Assembly (NCBI RefSeq): GCF_050942215.1
Contig: NZ_CP192056.1
Span: forward strand, 6,014,001 to 6,078,000
Direction: 5' to 3'
DNA: 64,000 nucleotides
Source: Sphaerimonospora sp050942215
GTDB lineage: Bacteria; Actinomycetota; Actinomycetes; Streptosporangiales; Streptosporangiaceae
Shown here: positions 38,994 through 47,502 of the stretch, one piece after another
Layout of the letters: every line of letters starts with the position of its first letter
Position numbering within the stretch: position 1 is the stretch's first letter
Notes under the pieces: generated by a model
Database searches by the model: none
The model's input: only the letters and a program-made list of their open reading frames with translations
Told to the model about the DNA's origin: nothing
Translations under genes and position numbers: made by a program

Positions 38994-39791
38994 TCACTGT
39001 GGCCTGTCGGCGAGCACCTGGTAGCCGCGGTCCTTGGCGAACGGCTGGGTGCTGGGTGCGACGGTGTGGATCGGGGCCGCCCCGGCGAGGGCGAGGTCGA
39101 TGTACGGCTTGGCGGTCGTCCCCCACGTTCTGGCGAGCACGTCGGTCTTGGCGATCGTGCCGCCGGTCACGCCGTCGACGGTGATGACGAAGCGGCGCTT
39201 GAGGTTCGACTGGACCTTGTCGAGGTAGGCGGTGCCGCCACCGGCCAGCTTCCCGGCCGGGTCGCGCAGCAGGGCCGTCACCGCGACGCCGCTCGCCGCC
39301 TTGAGGAAGGGATCGAGCACATAGCCGGTGATCAGGTACCCCCCCTCGTGCAGCCGCTCGGTGACGACGTCGGAGATCGGGAACGGCAGGAAGGCCGACG
39401 GGATGCGCGGAATGCGGCTCCAGGTCGCCTGGCCGCATTCGATCTTCACCCGGACCGGCTGTCCGCTGACCGTGGTCTGGCCGCTGAACGCCACGGACCT
39501 CCCCGGGGGCACCGCGTCCAGCGGCTGCCTCATGTGGACGACCTCCTTGCCCGCGGCGTCCACGGCGGTGATCGTCGCGGTCGCGTTCTCCCCGAAGTGC
39601 CAGCGGTTGGCGTTGGTGAGCACGCCCGCCCAGCTCACCACATAGCCGGCACCGGACTTCGCGATGGAGGAGACCTGCTCCTTGAGGACGAGCGGACGGG
39701 CATCCGCCTGCTTGTCTTCGCCGCACGCCGTCGGTCCCAGAGCCGCGAGGGCGAGGGCGAGTGCGATCGTCATTCGGCTACGTCGTGTCAC
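38994..39791 (-). CDS. Putative lipoprotein of unknown function
   Basis: 265 residues. A basic start and hydrophobic stretch (MTIALALALAALGPTAC) give a lipobox-like cysteine near residue 23, so the protein is probably anchored outside the membrane. The rest shows beta-rich segments (VVSWAGVLTNANRWHFG, GYLITGYVLDPFLKAA, RRFVITVDGVTGG) but no recognised domain. A GTG at 39791 or the ATG six codons later may be the start. It lies 83 bases upstream of the saccharopine-dehydrogenase-like gene. Confidence 0.75.
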   Translation of the reverse strand: MTRRSRMTIALALALAALGPTACGEDKQADARPLVLKEQVSSIAKSGAGYVVSWAGVLTNANRWHFGENATATITAVDAAGKEVVHMRQPLDAVPPGRSVAFSGQTTVSGQPVRVKIECGQATWSRIPRIPSAFLPFPISDVVTERLHEGGYLITGYVLDPFLKAASGVAVTALLRDPAGKLAGGGTAYLDKVQSNLKRRFVITVDGVTGGTIAKTDVLARTWGTTAKPYIDLALAGAAPIHTVAPSTQPFAKDRGYQVLADRPQ

Positions 39792-39900
39792 TTAGTCGTC
39801 ATAACCGCTGAAACGGACGGTGCCCTCCCGGACACGCGCAGGCCGTACGGTATCTTTACGGGCTTCCGCCGGGGTTACGACGCCGGCCGCATCGTGCCGC

Positions 39901-41511
39901 CTATCTCGGGCGGACCACCCGGCGTTCGTCCCAGACCGGCTCCGGCGACTCGTGTACCCGTCCATCCGCACCGAAGACCAGATAACGGTCGAAGTCGGCG
40001 GCGAACCATCGATCGTGGGTCACCGCCAGCACCGTGCCGTCGAAGGAGTCCAGGCCCTCCTGCAGCGCCTCGGCGCTGGCCAGGTCGAGGTTGTCGGTCG
40101 GCTCGTCGAGCAGCAGCAGCGTGGCTCCGGACAGCTCCAGCAGCAGGATCTGCAGCCTGGCCTGCTGACCTCCCGACAGCGTCTCGAACCGCTGGTCGGC
40201 GACCCGTCCGGCCAGTTCGTACCGGGCCAGGGCCTTCATCGCCTCGTTCCTGAGCCGGGCGTGTCCGGTCATGACGATCTCGCAGGGTGTCCGTCCGGAC
40301 AGCTCGGGACGGGCATGGGTCTGAGCGAAATGCCCGGGAACGACCCGCGCGCCGAGCCGGGCCACGCCGGTGTGCCCGATCTCCTCGCCCGCGAGCAGCC
40401 GCAGGAAGTGGGACTTGCCCGATCCGTTGGAGCCGAGCACGGCGACGCGCTCGCCGTACCAGACCTCCAGGTCGAAGGGCTTCATCAACCCGGTCAGCTC
40501 CAGGCGTTCGCAGGTCACCGCCCGCTTGCCGGTCCGGCCGCCGCGCAGCCGCATGCTGATGCGCTGGTCCTTCGGCGGGATCTCCGGCGGCCCGGCCTCC
40601 TCGAAGCGGCGCAGCCGCGTCTGGGCCGCGTGGTAGGCGGGGGCCATGCCGTCGTTGTAGCTCGCCTTCTGCTTGAGCATGTTCACCAGGCGCTTGAGCT
40701 TGGCGTGCTCCTCGTCCCAGCGGCGGCGCAGCTCGTCGAGCCGCTCGTTGCGCTCCCTGCGGGCCTCGGCGTACGTCGCGAAGCCGCCGCCGTGAATCCA
40801 GATGTTTCCGGACTCGACGGTGACGATCCGGTCGGCGACGTTCGCGAGGAGCTGCCTGTCATGGGAGACCAGCAGCACGGTCTTCGGCGTCTCCCTGAGG
40901 GCCTGTTCGAGCCACAGCTTGCCCGGTACGTCGAGGTAGTTGTCGGGCTCGTCGAGCAGCAGGGTCTGGTCCGGGCCACGGAGCAGGGCCTCCAAGACGA
41001 GCCGTTTCTGCTCACCCCCGGACAGCGTGCTCACATCCCGATATTTCACCTTGTCGTACGGCATGCCGAGGGCGGCGACCGTACAGGCGTCCCAGAGCAC
41101 CTCGGCGTCGTAACCGCCGGCGTCGGTGTAGTCGGTGATCGCCTGGGCGTACCGCATCTGGGTCTTCTCGTCGTCGCGCTCCATCATCGCCAGCTCGACG
41201 TCGTGGAGCCGGGCGGCGGCCTCCCTGACCCGCGTGGGCGCCACGCCGAGCAGCAGATCGTGGACCGTGCTGCCGTCGCGGATCCCGCCGATGAACTGAC
41301 GCATAACGCCGAGACCGCCGGAGCGCGCCACCGAGCCCTCGACCGGCTGGAGATCGCCGGCGATCAGGCGGATCAGGGTCGTCTTGCCCGCTCCGTTGGG
41401 GCCGACGAGCGCTGCCTTGACGCCCTCCCCGATCCGGAACGAGACGTCGTCCAGCAGCGGCCTGCCGTCCGGTAGCACGTACGTGAGATGCCCGACCTCG
41501 ATGTGTCCCAC
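39901..41511 (-). CDS. ABC-F family ATP-binding cassette protein
   Basis: 536 residues from GTG 41511, preceded by GGAGGAGACC. Two ABC modules are linked by a charged coiled coil (about 240-300). Module one has GPNGAGKTTLIRL, LSGGEQKRLVLEALL and LLLDEPDNYLD; module two has GSNGSGKSHFLRLL, LSGGQQARLQILLLE and LLLDEPTDNLD. No transmembrane segments. ABC-F proteins act on the ribosome, in translation control or antibiotic protection, rather than in transport. This one resembles the widespread housekeeping actinobacterial type; a resistance role is not indicated by neighbours. Confidence 0.93.
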   Translation of the reverse strand: MGHIEVGHLTYVLPDGRPLLDDVSFRIGEGVKAALVGPNGAGKTTLIRLIAGDLQPVEGSVARSGGLGVMRQFIGGIRDGSTVHDLLLGVAPTRVREAAARLHDVELAMMERDDEKTQMRYAQAITDYTDAGGYDAEVLWDACTVAALGMPYDKVKYRDVSTLSGGEQKRLVLEALLRGPDQTLLLDEPDNYLDVPGKLWLEQALRETPKTVLLVSHDRQLLANVADRIVTVESGNIWIHGGGFATYAEARRERNERLDELRRRWDEEHAKLKRLVNMLKQKASYNDGMAPAYHAAQTRLRRFEEAGPPEIPPKDQRISMRLRGGRTGKRAVTCERLELTGLMKPFDLEVWYGERVAVLGSNGSGKSHFLRLLAGEEIGHTGVARLGARVVPGHFAQTHARPELSGRTPCEIVMTGHARLRNEAMKALARYELAGRVADQRFETLSGGQQARLQILLLELSGATLLLLDEPTDNLDLASAEALQEGLDSFDGTVLAVTHDRWFAADFDRYLVFGADGRVHESPEPVWDERRVVRPR

Positions 41512-41845
41512 GGTGGTCTCCTCCTGCGCTCCTCGCGCAGGTTATCCAGCGGCCCAGTCCCGCGGCATCTCGTTTTTCACACCAGGAGTGTCATCCGGGT
41601 CTGACGCTCGCGCGTGCCCGGCCGTACCGCGCGGCCGTGACACCCGGCGGCCAGGGCCCCGCGAGTGGCGAGCAGGGCTCCGGCGGAGCGGCGTCCGCCG
41701 GAGCCCTTTTTCTCAACCGTACGTGACCAGGTCGTGTTCGGTACCGACGCCGAACCGTCCGGCGCCTACCAGGACGACCATGCGCCATCGGGCCGTCGGG
41801 CCATCGGCCGGTCGCATCCGCCGGCCGTTACAGTTGAGTTCTTTC
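41512..41845. other. Spacer between ABC-F and Gly/Asn-rich genes
   Basis: About 330 bases without a gene. It holds the hairpin at 41675-41706 and presumably the promoter of the ABC-F gene. Nothing else was recognised. Confidence 0.5.
41675..41706. terminator. Intrinsic terminator, 13-bp stem
   Basis: GGGCTCCGGCGGA pairs perfectly with TCCGCCGGAGCCC around a 6-nt loop. It is followed by TTTTTCTC on the plus strand and by a weaker tail on the minus strand. The only gene that could end here is the minus-strand Gly/Asn-rich protein gene 140 bases away, so it may act bidirectionally. Confidence 0.7.
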
Positions 41846-42298
41846 TCACCACCCATTGTTGTTGTTGCCGTTGTTGAACCAGGTGTTGTTGCCGAACCCC
41901 ATGTTGTTGTTCAGCATGGTGTTGTTCCACCAGTTGGTGTTCGAGTTCGTGTTGCCCCGGAACGCGATGGTGGAGACACCGTTGGAAACCGCGAACGCGG
42001 ACTCGTCGTTGAAGCTGTCGTTGAACGAGTTCTGGTTCCACAGGTTGTTGCTCATCCAGCCCATGTTGCAGTTTCCGAACCCACCGCCGCCGAATCCGCC
42101 TCCGAAGCCGCCCCCGAAGCCGCCGCCGCAGCCGAAGCCACCTCCGAAGCCGCCGAAGCCACCCCCGAAGCCGCCCAGGCCGCCACCCCAGGCCGGCACG
42201 ACGGAGGCGCTGGCCGCGGTGGCACTCGCAGCGAGTGCACCGCCCGTGATCGCGGCCCCCAGCGCCAGTCCGGCGATGATGTTCTTGAATGCGGGCAT
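41846..42298 (-). CDS. Secreted Gly/Phe- and Asn-rich low-complexity protein
   Basis: 150 residues from ATG 42298, with AAGGGGGAC upstream. A signal peptide (residues 1-32, cleavage near ASAS-VV) is followed by about 40 residues of GGFGG units containing one Cys, a second Cys in GNCNMGW, and then an Asn/Trp-rich C-terminus (WNQNSFNDSFND, NTNWWNNTMLNNN, NNTWFNNGNNNNGW). The composition resembles structural or self-assembling surface proteins. No known domain, enzyme motif or sorting signal is seen. It lies just outside the island, next to attL. Function unknown. Confidence 0.75.
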   Translation of the reverse strand: MPAFKNIIAGLALGAAITGGALAASATAASASVVPAWGGGLGGFGGGFGGFGGGFGCGGGFGGGFGGGFGGGGFGNCNMGWMSNNLWNQNSFNDSFNDESAFAVSNGVSTIAFRGNTNSNTNWWNNTMLNNNMGFGNNTWFNNGNNNNGW

Positions 42299-42637
42299 TA
42301 CGTGTCCCCCTTGACAGGATTCGATTGCCCTTAATTTTCGGAGGCGTTTCTGTAGCCTCGCAGGAGAAACACCCCCTCAGCCCCCTAACGGACTATTTTC
42401 CTGCATCTGCTTGATTGCCGGGACGAACCCACCACAAACCGCCACATAACGGCTTTATCCAGCCTTGTCATTCTATATCCATGATTAAACCAATAAAGTC
42501 ACGTTTGTCCATTACTGTCCGATTTAGAGATCGGCATACGACGCCCGGTGACGTCCCCGGACGGATCTTCATCAGCGCCTGCTCAGAGCGGGTGCGATAC
42601 CGTGACCTCGCGCCTATACCGCCGCGATCAATAACCG
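42299..42637. other. AT-richer upstream region next to attL
   Basis: About 340 bases with the promoter side of the Gly/Asn-rich gene. Locally AT-rich sequence (42450-42530) precedes a block at 42555-42605 that is repeated in degraded form at about 42757-42800 (CGCCTGCTCAGAGCGGGTG in both). No gene is evident. Confidence 0.5.
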
Positions 42638-42739
42638 CTGTTGGCAAGGGTGTTGGCAAGAAGGCCCCTTCCGAATCGGAAGGGGCCTCTGAGCTGGAGC
42701 CGCCTAAGGGAATCGAACCCTTGACCTACGCATTACGAG
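42638..42739. repeat. attL: displaced 3' end of tRNA-Thr and its terminator
   Basis: About 102 bases match 49818-49919 with roughly six differences: TGTTGGCAA direct repeats, the AGGCCCCTTCC/GGAAGGGGCCT hairpin (42662-42688), and the tRNA-Thr 3' half from the acceptor end to the anticodon loop. The match stops exactly after CATTACGAG. The tRNA 5' half is missing here, so this is the displaced copy made by site-specific integration. Confidence 0.9.
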
Positions 42740-42899
42740 GAGTACGCCACTCGTCCAGGGACGTCCACTGTCGTCATCGTCGCCTGCTCAGAGCGGGTGT
42801 ACAGCCTCGGAGATCCCACGGCCGTCCGTGGTCGTCCAGAGCTGTTGTTAGCACTCGCGTTAGCAAGATCACGATCCGGTTGCCTGACAGGACGATTGG

Positions 42900-43100
42900 C
42901 TACCTCTGCCCTTGGAGGGTCTCGATGGCCTGGAGTACGTCGGTGACCGTGATCGGCCTGATGGTCGACGCCGGCCAGGTGCCTCGGTCGATCCAGATCG
43001 TCCGGAGACCGGCGGCCCGTCCGCCAGGCATGTCGGCGGTGCGGTTGTCGCCGATCACCCATCCACCCTTGGCAAGAGTCTTGCGGAGCGCTTGGCCACG
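42900..43100 (-). pseudogene. C-terminal remnant of a HAD-family hydrolase
   Basis: Read on the minus strand the frame encodes GGWVIGDNRTADMPGGRAAGL, then RTIWIDRGTWPASTIRPI and TVTDVLQAIETLQGQ before a stop. This is the last part of a HAD-IA phosphatase (GDxxxxD motif IV and C-terminal helix). The core domain with the nucleophile DxD is absent, and upstream codons are unrelated. It is therefore a broken gene carried within the island near attL. Its exact upstream limit is uncertain. Confidence 0.7.
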
Positions 43101-43244
43101 TTCCCGAACAGACCGTGACGATCTTGCCGAATGCCCTCGGCTCCCGGTCGCTGGGTTCCTCCTTGAGGGAGATCTCACCCTGCCGGGCTTGCGATTACGT
43201 AACAGAGCATGACCGCATGGTGGAGGTGATCTAAATATTGAGAC

Positions 43245-46200
43245 ATGGCCTCGCGGTGGCGTCTGGCGTCAGCACCGGCAGTGGCCGCGGCGGCGGCGCT
43301 CGTGGCGGCGTGGGCGGATAACAAACCGCTCGGGACCGTGATATGGGCCGCCGTCGGCGGTGTTGGCGGCGCGTTCGCCCCGACGCTGTGGGAGCACTGG
43401 AAACAGATTGCCGAGAACAGGCAGCGCGCCAAGGACACCGCGGAGCCCCTTCTAGACGCGGACCCGGGCAGTGTGGCGTACTTGCTGCATCCGTCGCGGG
43501 AGGTGGTTCCGTTCCGAGGCCGGGAGCAGAAGCTTGACGAGCTGCTCGCCTGGTGCGAGGAACCGGGAGCCGGACGGTTGCGGCTACTGGTCGGCCCGGG
43601 GGGCGTGGGTAAGTCCCGGCTCGCGGTGGAGCTGGGACATCGTCTCGATCCCTCCTGGGGGTTCGTCGAAGTCCGTGACGACGCCGAAGAGGACGCTCTG
43701 TCGAAGTGGCGGGCGGCCGACAGCGGCAAGGTGCTGATGGTCGTGGACTATGCCGAGACCCGCGCCGGCCTGGTGCGCTTGTTACAGGAGGTCGCTGCCG
43801 ATGAGGGACGGCGGGTGCGAGTGCTGCTGCTGGCCCGCAGCGCCGGGGAATGGTGGCAACGTCTGGGCGGCGAGTCGAGAGGGGTACGGAAGATGATCGC
43901 TGATGCCGGCCAAGGCATTCAGCTCACCGAAGAAGACCCCGCTCTCGACCCCGAGCACGACGAGGTGAAGCGCGCAATCCCCTACTTCGCCGCCAAGATC
44001 GGGACCGAGCCCCCTCAGCGGGTGAGCGTCGACTTCGGCGACGAACGACCCCGAATCCTGGACTTGCACGCTGCCGCCCTGGTCGCAGTGCTGCGCTCGG
44101 CACATACGAGAGGCTCGGAGGTACGGCTGAAGGTCTCCGATGTGCTGGATGAGCTACTTGGCCATGAACGTCGGTACTGGCAGCAAAGCGCGAACGTTTG
44201 GGGGATCTTCGGTGGCGGGCACGGGTTGAGTCCGAGGGTGATCGAGCAGGTGGTTGCGGTCGGCACGCTGCTGGGCGCGCGCGACCACGCACAAGCGGTG
44301 GAGGTGGTGAAGCGGGTTCCTGGCCGCCCGGCCGTTGTGGATCCGGGCCGTGTCGCGGATTGGCTGCGTGAGCTGTACCCGCCATTAGATGATCACGAGT
44401 GGCTGGGGCGATTGCGCCCGGACCGGCTCGCCGAGTTGCACGTCACTCGGGAGCTGGCCGCGGCTCCTGAATTGCTGGACGCCTGCATGGAGAGGGGGGA
44501 GGAGCAACAGCGCCGGCAGGCGCTGGTGACACTGGCCCGGGCGGCTCAAGAGCTTGATGCGGCCGGTGATCTGCTGCAACATCTGCTGCCGGTGGTGGTT
44601 GGCGAAGTCGGCTCGATACCGGCGTCACGGGACACGCTAGAAGCCTTGTACGCCGCGCTGCCGTACCCGTCGGACACCTGGGCAGAGGCGAACGCTGCAC
44701 TCGCCCAGCGGCTGCTGGACAGCATCCCGCCCGATGCCGATGTCGGGGAACGTGCAAGCCGGCTGTCCACCCTCGGCATCCATCTCTCGGAGTTGGGCCG
44801 CCCGGCCGACGCCCTGCCCGTGACAGAGGAGGCCGTTGCCATCTACCGGGAGCTGGCCGTCATCTACCCCGACCGCTACCGCCCCGACCTCGCCGGCGCA
44901 CTGAACAACCTCGGCGGCCGGTTCTCAGAGTTGGGCCGCCCGGCCCACGCCCTGCCCGTGACAGAGGAGGCCGTTGCCATCCACCGGGAACTGGCGCAGA
45001 CCTACCCCGACCGCTACCGCCCCGACCTCGCCGGCTCACTGCACAACCTCGGCACGACGCTCTCGGAGTTGGGCCGCCCGGCCCACGCCCTGCCCGTGAC
45101 AGAGGAGGCCGTTGCCATCTACCGGGAGCTGGCCGACATCTACCCCGACCGCTACCGCCCCGACCTCGCCGGCGCACTGAACAACCTCGGCACGACGCTC
45201 TCGGAGTTGGGCCGCCCGGCCCACGCCCTGCCCGTGACAGAGGAGGCCGTTGCCATCTACCGGGAGCTGGCCGACATCTACCCCGACCGCTACCGCCCCG
45301 ACCTCGCCCGCTCGCTGTCCAACCTCGGCAACCGGTTCCGGGAACTGGGCCGCCCGGCTGACGCCCTGCCCGTGACAGAGGAGGCCGTTGCCATCTACCG
45401 GGAGCTGGCCGACATCTACCCCGACCGCTACCGCCCCGACCTCGCCCGCTCGCTGTCCAACCTCGGCATCTATCTCTCGGAGTTGGGCCGCCCGGCTGAC
45501 GCCCTGCCCGTGACAGAGGAGGCCGTTGCCATCTACCGGGAACTGGCGCAGACCTACCCCGACCGCTACCGCCCCGACCTCGCCCACTCACTGGCCTCCC
45601 TCGGCATCTATCTCTCGGAGTTGGGCCGCCCGGCCGACGCCCTGCCCGTGACAGAGGAGGCCGTTGCCATCTACCGGGAACTGGCCGACATCTACCCCGA
45701 CCGCTACCGCCCCGACCTCGCCCCCTCGCTGCACAACCTCGGCATCTATCTCTCGGAGTTGGGCCGCCCGGCCGACGCCTTGCTCGTGGAAGAGGAGGCC
45801 GTTGCCATCTACCGGGAACTGGCCGACATCTACCCCGACCGCTACCGCCCCTACCTCGCCCACTCACTGGCCTCCCTCGGCAGGACGCTCTCGGAGTTGG
45901 GCCGCCCGGCCGACGCCCTGCCCGTGACAGAGGAGGCCGTTGCCATCCACCGGGAACTGGCGGTGACCTATCCCGACCGCTACCGCCCCGGCCTCGCCGG
46001 CTCACTGCACAACCTCGGCAGGACGCTCTCGGAGTTGGGCCGCCCGGCCGACGCCCTGCCCGTGACAGAGGAGGCCGTTGCCATCCACCGGGAACTGGCG
46101 CAGACCTACCCCGACCGCTACCGCCCCGACCTCGCCCACTCACTGGCCTCCCTCGGCAACCGGTTCTGGGAACTGGGCCGCCTGGCCGACGCCCTGCCCG

Positions 46201-46448
46201 TGACAGAGGAGGCCGTTGCCATCCACCGGGAACTGGCGCAGACCTACCCCGACCGCTACCGCCCCTACCTCGCCCACTCACTGGCCTCCCTCGGCATCTA
46301 TCTCTCGGAGTTGGGCCGCCCGGCCGACGCCCTGCCCCTGACAGAGGAGGCCGTCACCATCTACCGGGAGCTGGCTAGACGGAGCCCAGAGCAGTTCCAG
46401 GATGCTTACGCGATAACTGCAGCACTTGTTGCACTCCTTGACCACTAA
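43245..46448 (+). CDS. STAND/NLR-like P-loop ATPase with twelve near-identical TPR repeats
   Basis: 1067 residues. Residues 7-48 hold two hydrophobic segments, a possible membrane hairpin. FRGREQKLDELL at 90-101 is the linker typically found before a NACHT/NB-ARC-type ATPase. Walker A is GPGGVGKS (117-124), Walker B VLMVVD (163-168), and a sensor-like LLLARS lies at 194-199. A helical region (210-510) follows. Then come twelve 46-residue units of SELGRPADALPVTEEAVAIYRELA-type, encoded by 138-bp DNA repeats. This is the effector-ATPase-repeat plan of STAND proteins, several of which are bacterial antiphage sensors. The trigger and the output are unknown; membrane disruption by the N-terminus is a guess. 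A GGAGGTG lies 16 bases before ATG. Confidence 0.88.
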   Translation: MASRWRLASAPAVAAAAALVAAWADNKPLGTVIWAAVGGVGGAFAPTLWEHWKQIAENRQRAKDTAEPLLDADPGSVAYLLHPSREVVPFRGREQKLDELLAWCEEPGAGRLRLLVGPGGVGKSRLAVELGHRLDPSWGFVEVRDDAEEDALSKWRAADSGKVLMVVDYAETRAGLVRLLQEVAADEGRRVRVLLLARSAGEWWQRLGGESRGVRKMIADAGQGIQLTEEDPALDPEHDEVKRAIPYFAAKIGTEPPQRVSVDFGDERPRILDLHAAALVAVLRSAHTRGSEVRLKVSDVLDELLGHERRYWQQSANVWGIFGGGHGLSPRVIEQVVAVGTLLGARDHAQAVEVVKRVPGRPAVVDPGRVADWLRELYPPLDDHEWLGRLRPDRLAELHVTRELAAAPELLDACMERGEEQQRRQALVTLARAAQELDAAGDLLQHLLPVVVGEVGSIPASRDTLEALYAALPYPSDTWAEANAALAQRLLDSIPPDADVGERASRLSTLGIHLSELGRPADALPVTEEAVAIYRELAVIYPDRYRPDLAGALNNLGGRFSELGRPAHALPVTEEAVAIHRELAQTYPDRYRPDLAGSLHNLGTTLSELGRPAHALPVTEEAVAIYRELADIYPDRYRPDLAGALNNLGTTLSELGRPAHALPVTEEAVAIYRELADIYPDRYRPDLARSLSNLGNRFRELGRPADALPVTEEAVAIYRELADIYPDRYRPDLARSLSNLGIYLSELGRPADALPVTEEAVAIYRELAQTYPDRYRPDLAHSLASLGIYLSELGRPADALPVTEEAVAIYRELADIYPDRYRPDLAPSLHNLGIYLSELGRPADALLVEEEAVAIYRELADIYPDRYRPYLAHSLASLGRTLSELGRPADALPVTEEAVAIHRELAVTYPDRYRPGLAGSLHNLGRTLSELGRPADALPVTEEAVAIHRELAQTYPDRYRPDLAHSLASLGNRFWELGRLADALPVTEEAVAIHRELAQTYPDRYRPYLAHSLASLGIYLSELGRPADALPLTEEAVTIYRELARRSPEQFQDAYAITAALVALLDH
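44790..46445 (+). repeat. Twelve 138-bp tandem repeats (TPR units)
   Basis: Units begin at 44790 and every 138 bases to 46308. Most are identical over long runs, for example GAGTTGGGCCGCCCGGCC and GACCGCTACCGCCCC. Differences are confined to three short windows per unit. The last unit diverges after its first third. Because repeats lack stops on the other strand, a long antisense frame appears there; it is not a gene. Confidence 0.95.
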
Positions 46449-46684
46449 TCTGACTACAACCCGTGATTACAGGGGGTCAGTATCGGGAGTCCGTCGACAG
46501 CAGCTGAACGGGTTGCCCGTTTTGGTTCGCATGCATGAGGACTTCACTGGCCCTAGCGGTTTTCAAGAGCACTGCGAATCACACCGCTGTGTAGCTACTC
46601 ACCTTGGCTTACGCTCCCAACTGCCACCCAGCGATAGAAGATCATCCCGCACATATCCCGCGCAGCCTGCGTCGATCGCCCTAG

Positions 46685-47035
46685 CTAGTCGTCCTCGCCG
46701 AAGCCGTGCTGGATGTTCTCCTGCTTGCAGGACGGGCAGACGATGTAGGCGTGTGAGTTGCTGCCATCTTCATAGGGGAGGTAGCTCGTTCCACCCGAGA
46801 GCGCCGACTGACACCACCGACAGGTGCGACCGCCGCCGCTCTTGCCACGGTTCGGCGGGTCAACGAGCATGCCGCCTTCATCGAAGTAGACCCGCCACCC
46901 AGTGCAACTGTCGTTGTGGCATTCGTACCGGCCCGAAAGCTCTCCTGAATCGGCCCACAAGTCTTCCCCACAGTCGGGACACGACCGCCCCGAGCCGCCG
47001 CCGATGCTGCTCAGCAACTTGCCGAAGAAGCCCAT
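46685..47035 (-). CDS. Small zinc-ribbon protein
   Basis: 116 residues from ATG 47035, preceded by AGGGGGTAACC. It carries two zinc-ribbon-like pairs: CPDCG with CHNDSC, and CRWCQ with CPSC. Gly-rich at the N-terminus (LLSSIGGGSG) and acidic at the C-terminus. No other domain was recognised. It is cargo of the island, antisense to and 240 bases after the STAND gene. It might bind nucleic acid or protein; no function is claimed. Confidence 0.7.
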   Translation of the reverse strand: MGFFGKLLSSIGGGSGRSCPDCGEDLWADSGELSGRYECHNDSCTGWRVYFDEGGMLVDPPNRGKSGGGRTCRWCQSALSGGTSYLPYEDGSNSHAYIVCPSCKQENIQHGFGEDD

Positions 47036-47502
47036 GGTTACCCCCTAGACGCCGCTCGTGTGGCGGTTGTCGTCCTTGCATAGGATCTTGCCAGTCGGAG
47101 ACCTCGATGGACTCCGGATGGGCGCGGGGCGCCGTGGTGACCGGGACCCGTGGGTGTGGTTCATGTTGTCTAAGCTGCACGGACGCAACCTTCAGCTTGT
47201 AGAGCCCTCCTAATCATTCCGTGGATGTCCCGCGTTAGTCATCCTGTCGGCGTCAACTCGCGGGCTGGACGCTCAAGCTTTCATGAGTACGGCTCATGTC
47301 GTTCTCCCTCACGATGGCCCTCCCTTGCGCCGCTAACTCGGCTCTGCAACTCCCAAGGCCGATGCGTTCTCGGCTCGTGAGACGGCTACACCCCTGTGCC
47401 GGGTGGGCTGCTGAGGGCACCCCGATGGAGAGATGACAAACGCGACCCCTGATGATCGTCGGTTGTCTAAGCCAGTCGATCAAGAACAGGGGCCGCGGTC
47501 GC
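47036..47502. other. Spacer between zinc-ribbon gene and transposase
   Basis: About 470 bases without a supportable gene. A GTTGTCTAAGC string occurs twice (near 47172 and 47463). An inverted pair GCGACCCCTGATGATCG / CGATCAAGAACAGGGG with flanking GC complementarity lies at about 47439-47500 and may be part of the IS left end. The exact IS boundary was not resolved. Confidence 0.4.

Noticed and set aside
38911..39726. N-terminal extension of the saccharopine-dehydrogenase-like protein
   Set aside because: The open frame continues upstream, but it lies over the lipoprotein gene in a different frame and the Rossmann start at 38910 is the family's natural N-terminus.
42468..42659. Small minus-strand frame ending in attL flank
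   Set aside because: It shares only the repeated TRSEQA string with another frame at 42733-43062; this reflects the DNA repeat, not a protein family.
44860..46281. Antisense frame of 473 codons across the TPR repeats
   Set aside because: It exists because the 138-bp repeat has no stop in that frame, so the same RGRGGSGRGR unit recurs. No start site or coding bias independent of the TPR gene.
44790..46445. Possible CRISPR array or satellite
   Set aside because: The repeats are directly adjacent, 138 bp long, in frame, and encode TPR helices; there are no spacers.
46426..47202. Plus-strand frame of 258 codons after the STAND gene
   Set aside because: It overlaps the zinc-ribbon gene on the other strand, is Cys/Arg/Ser-rich in the manner of an antisense shadow of CxxC codons, and lacks a ribosome site.
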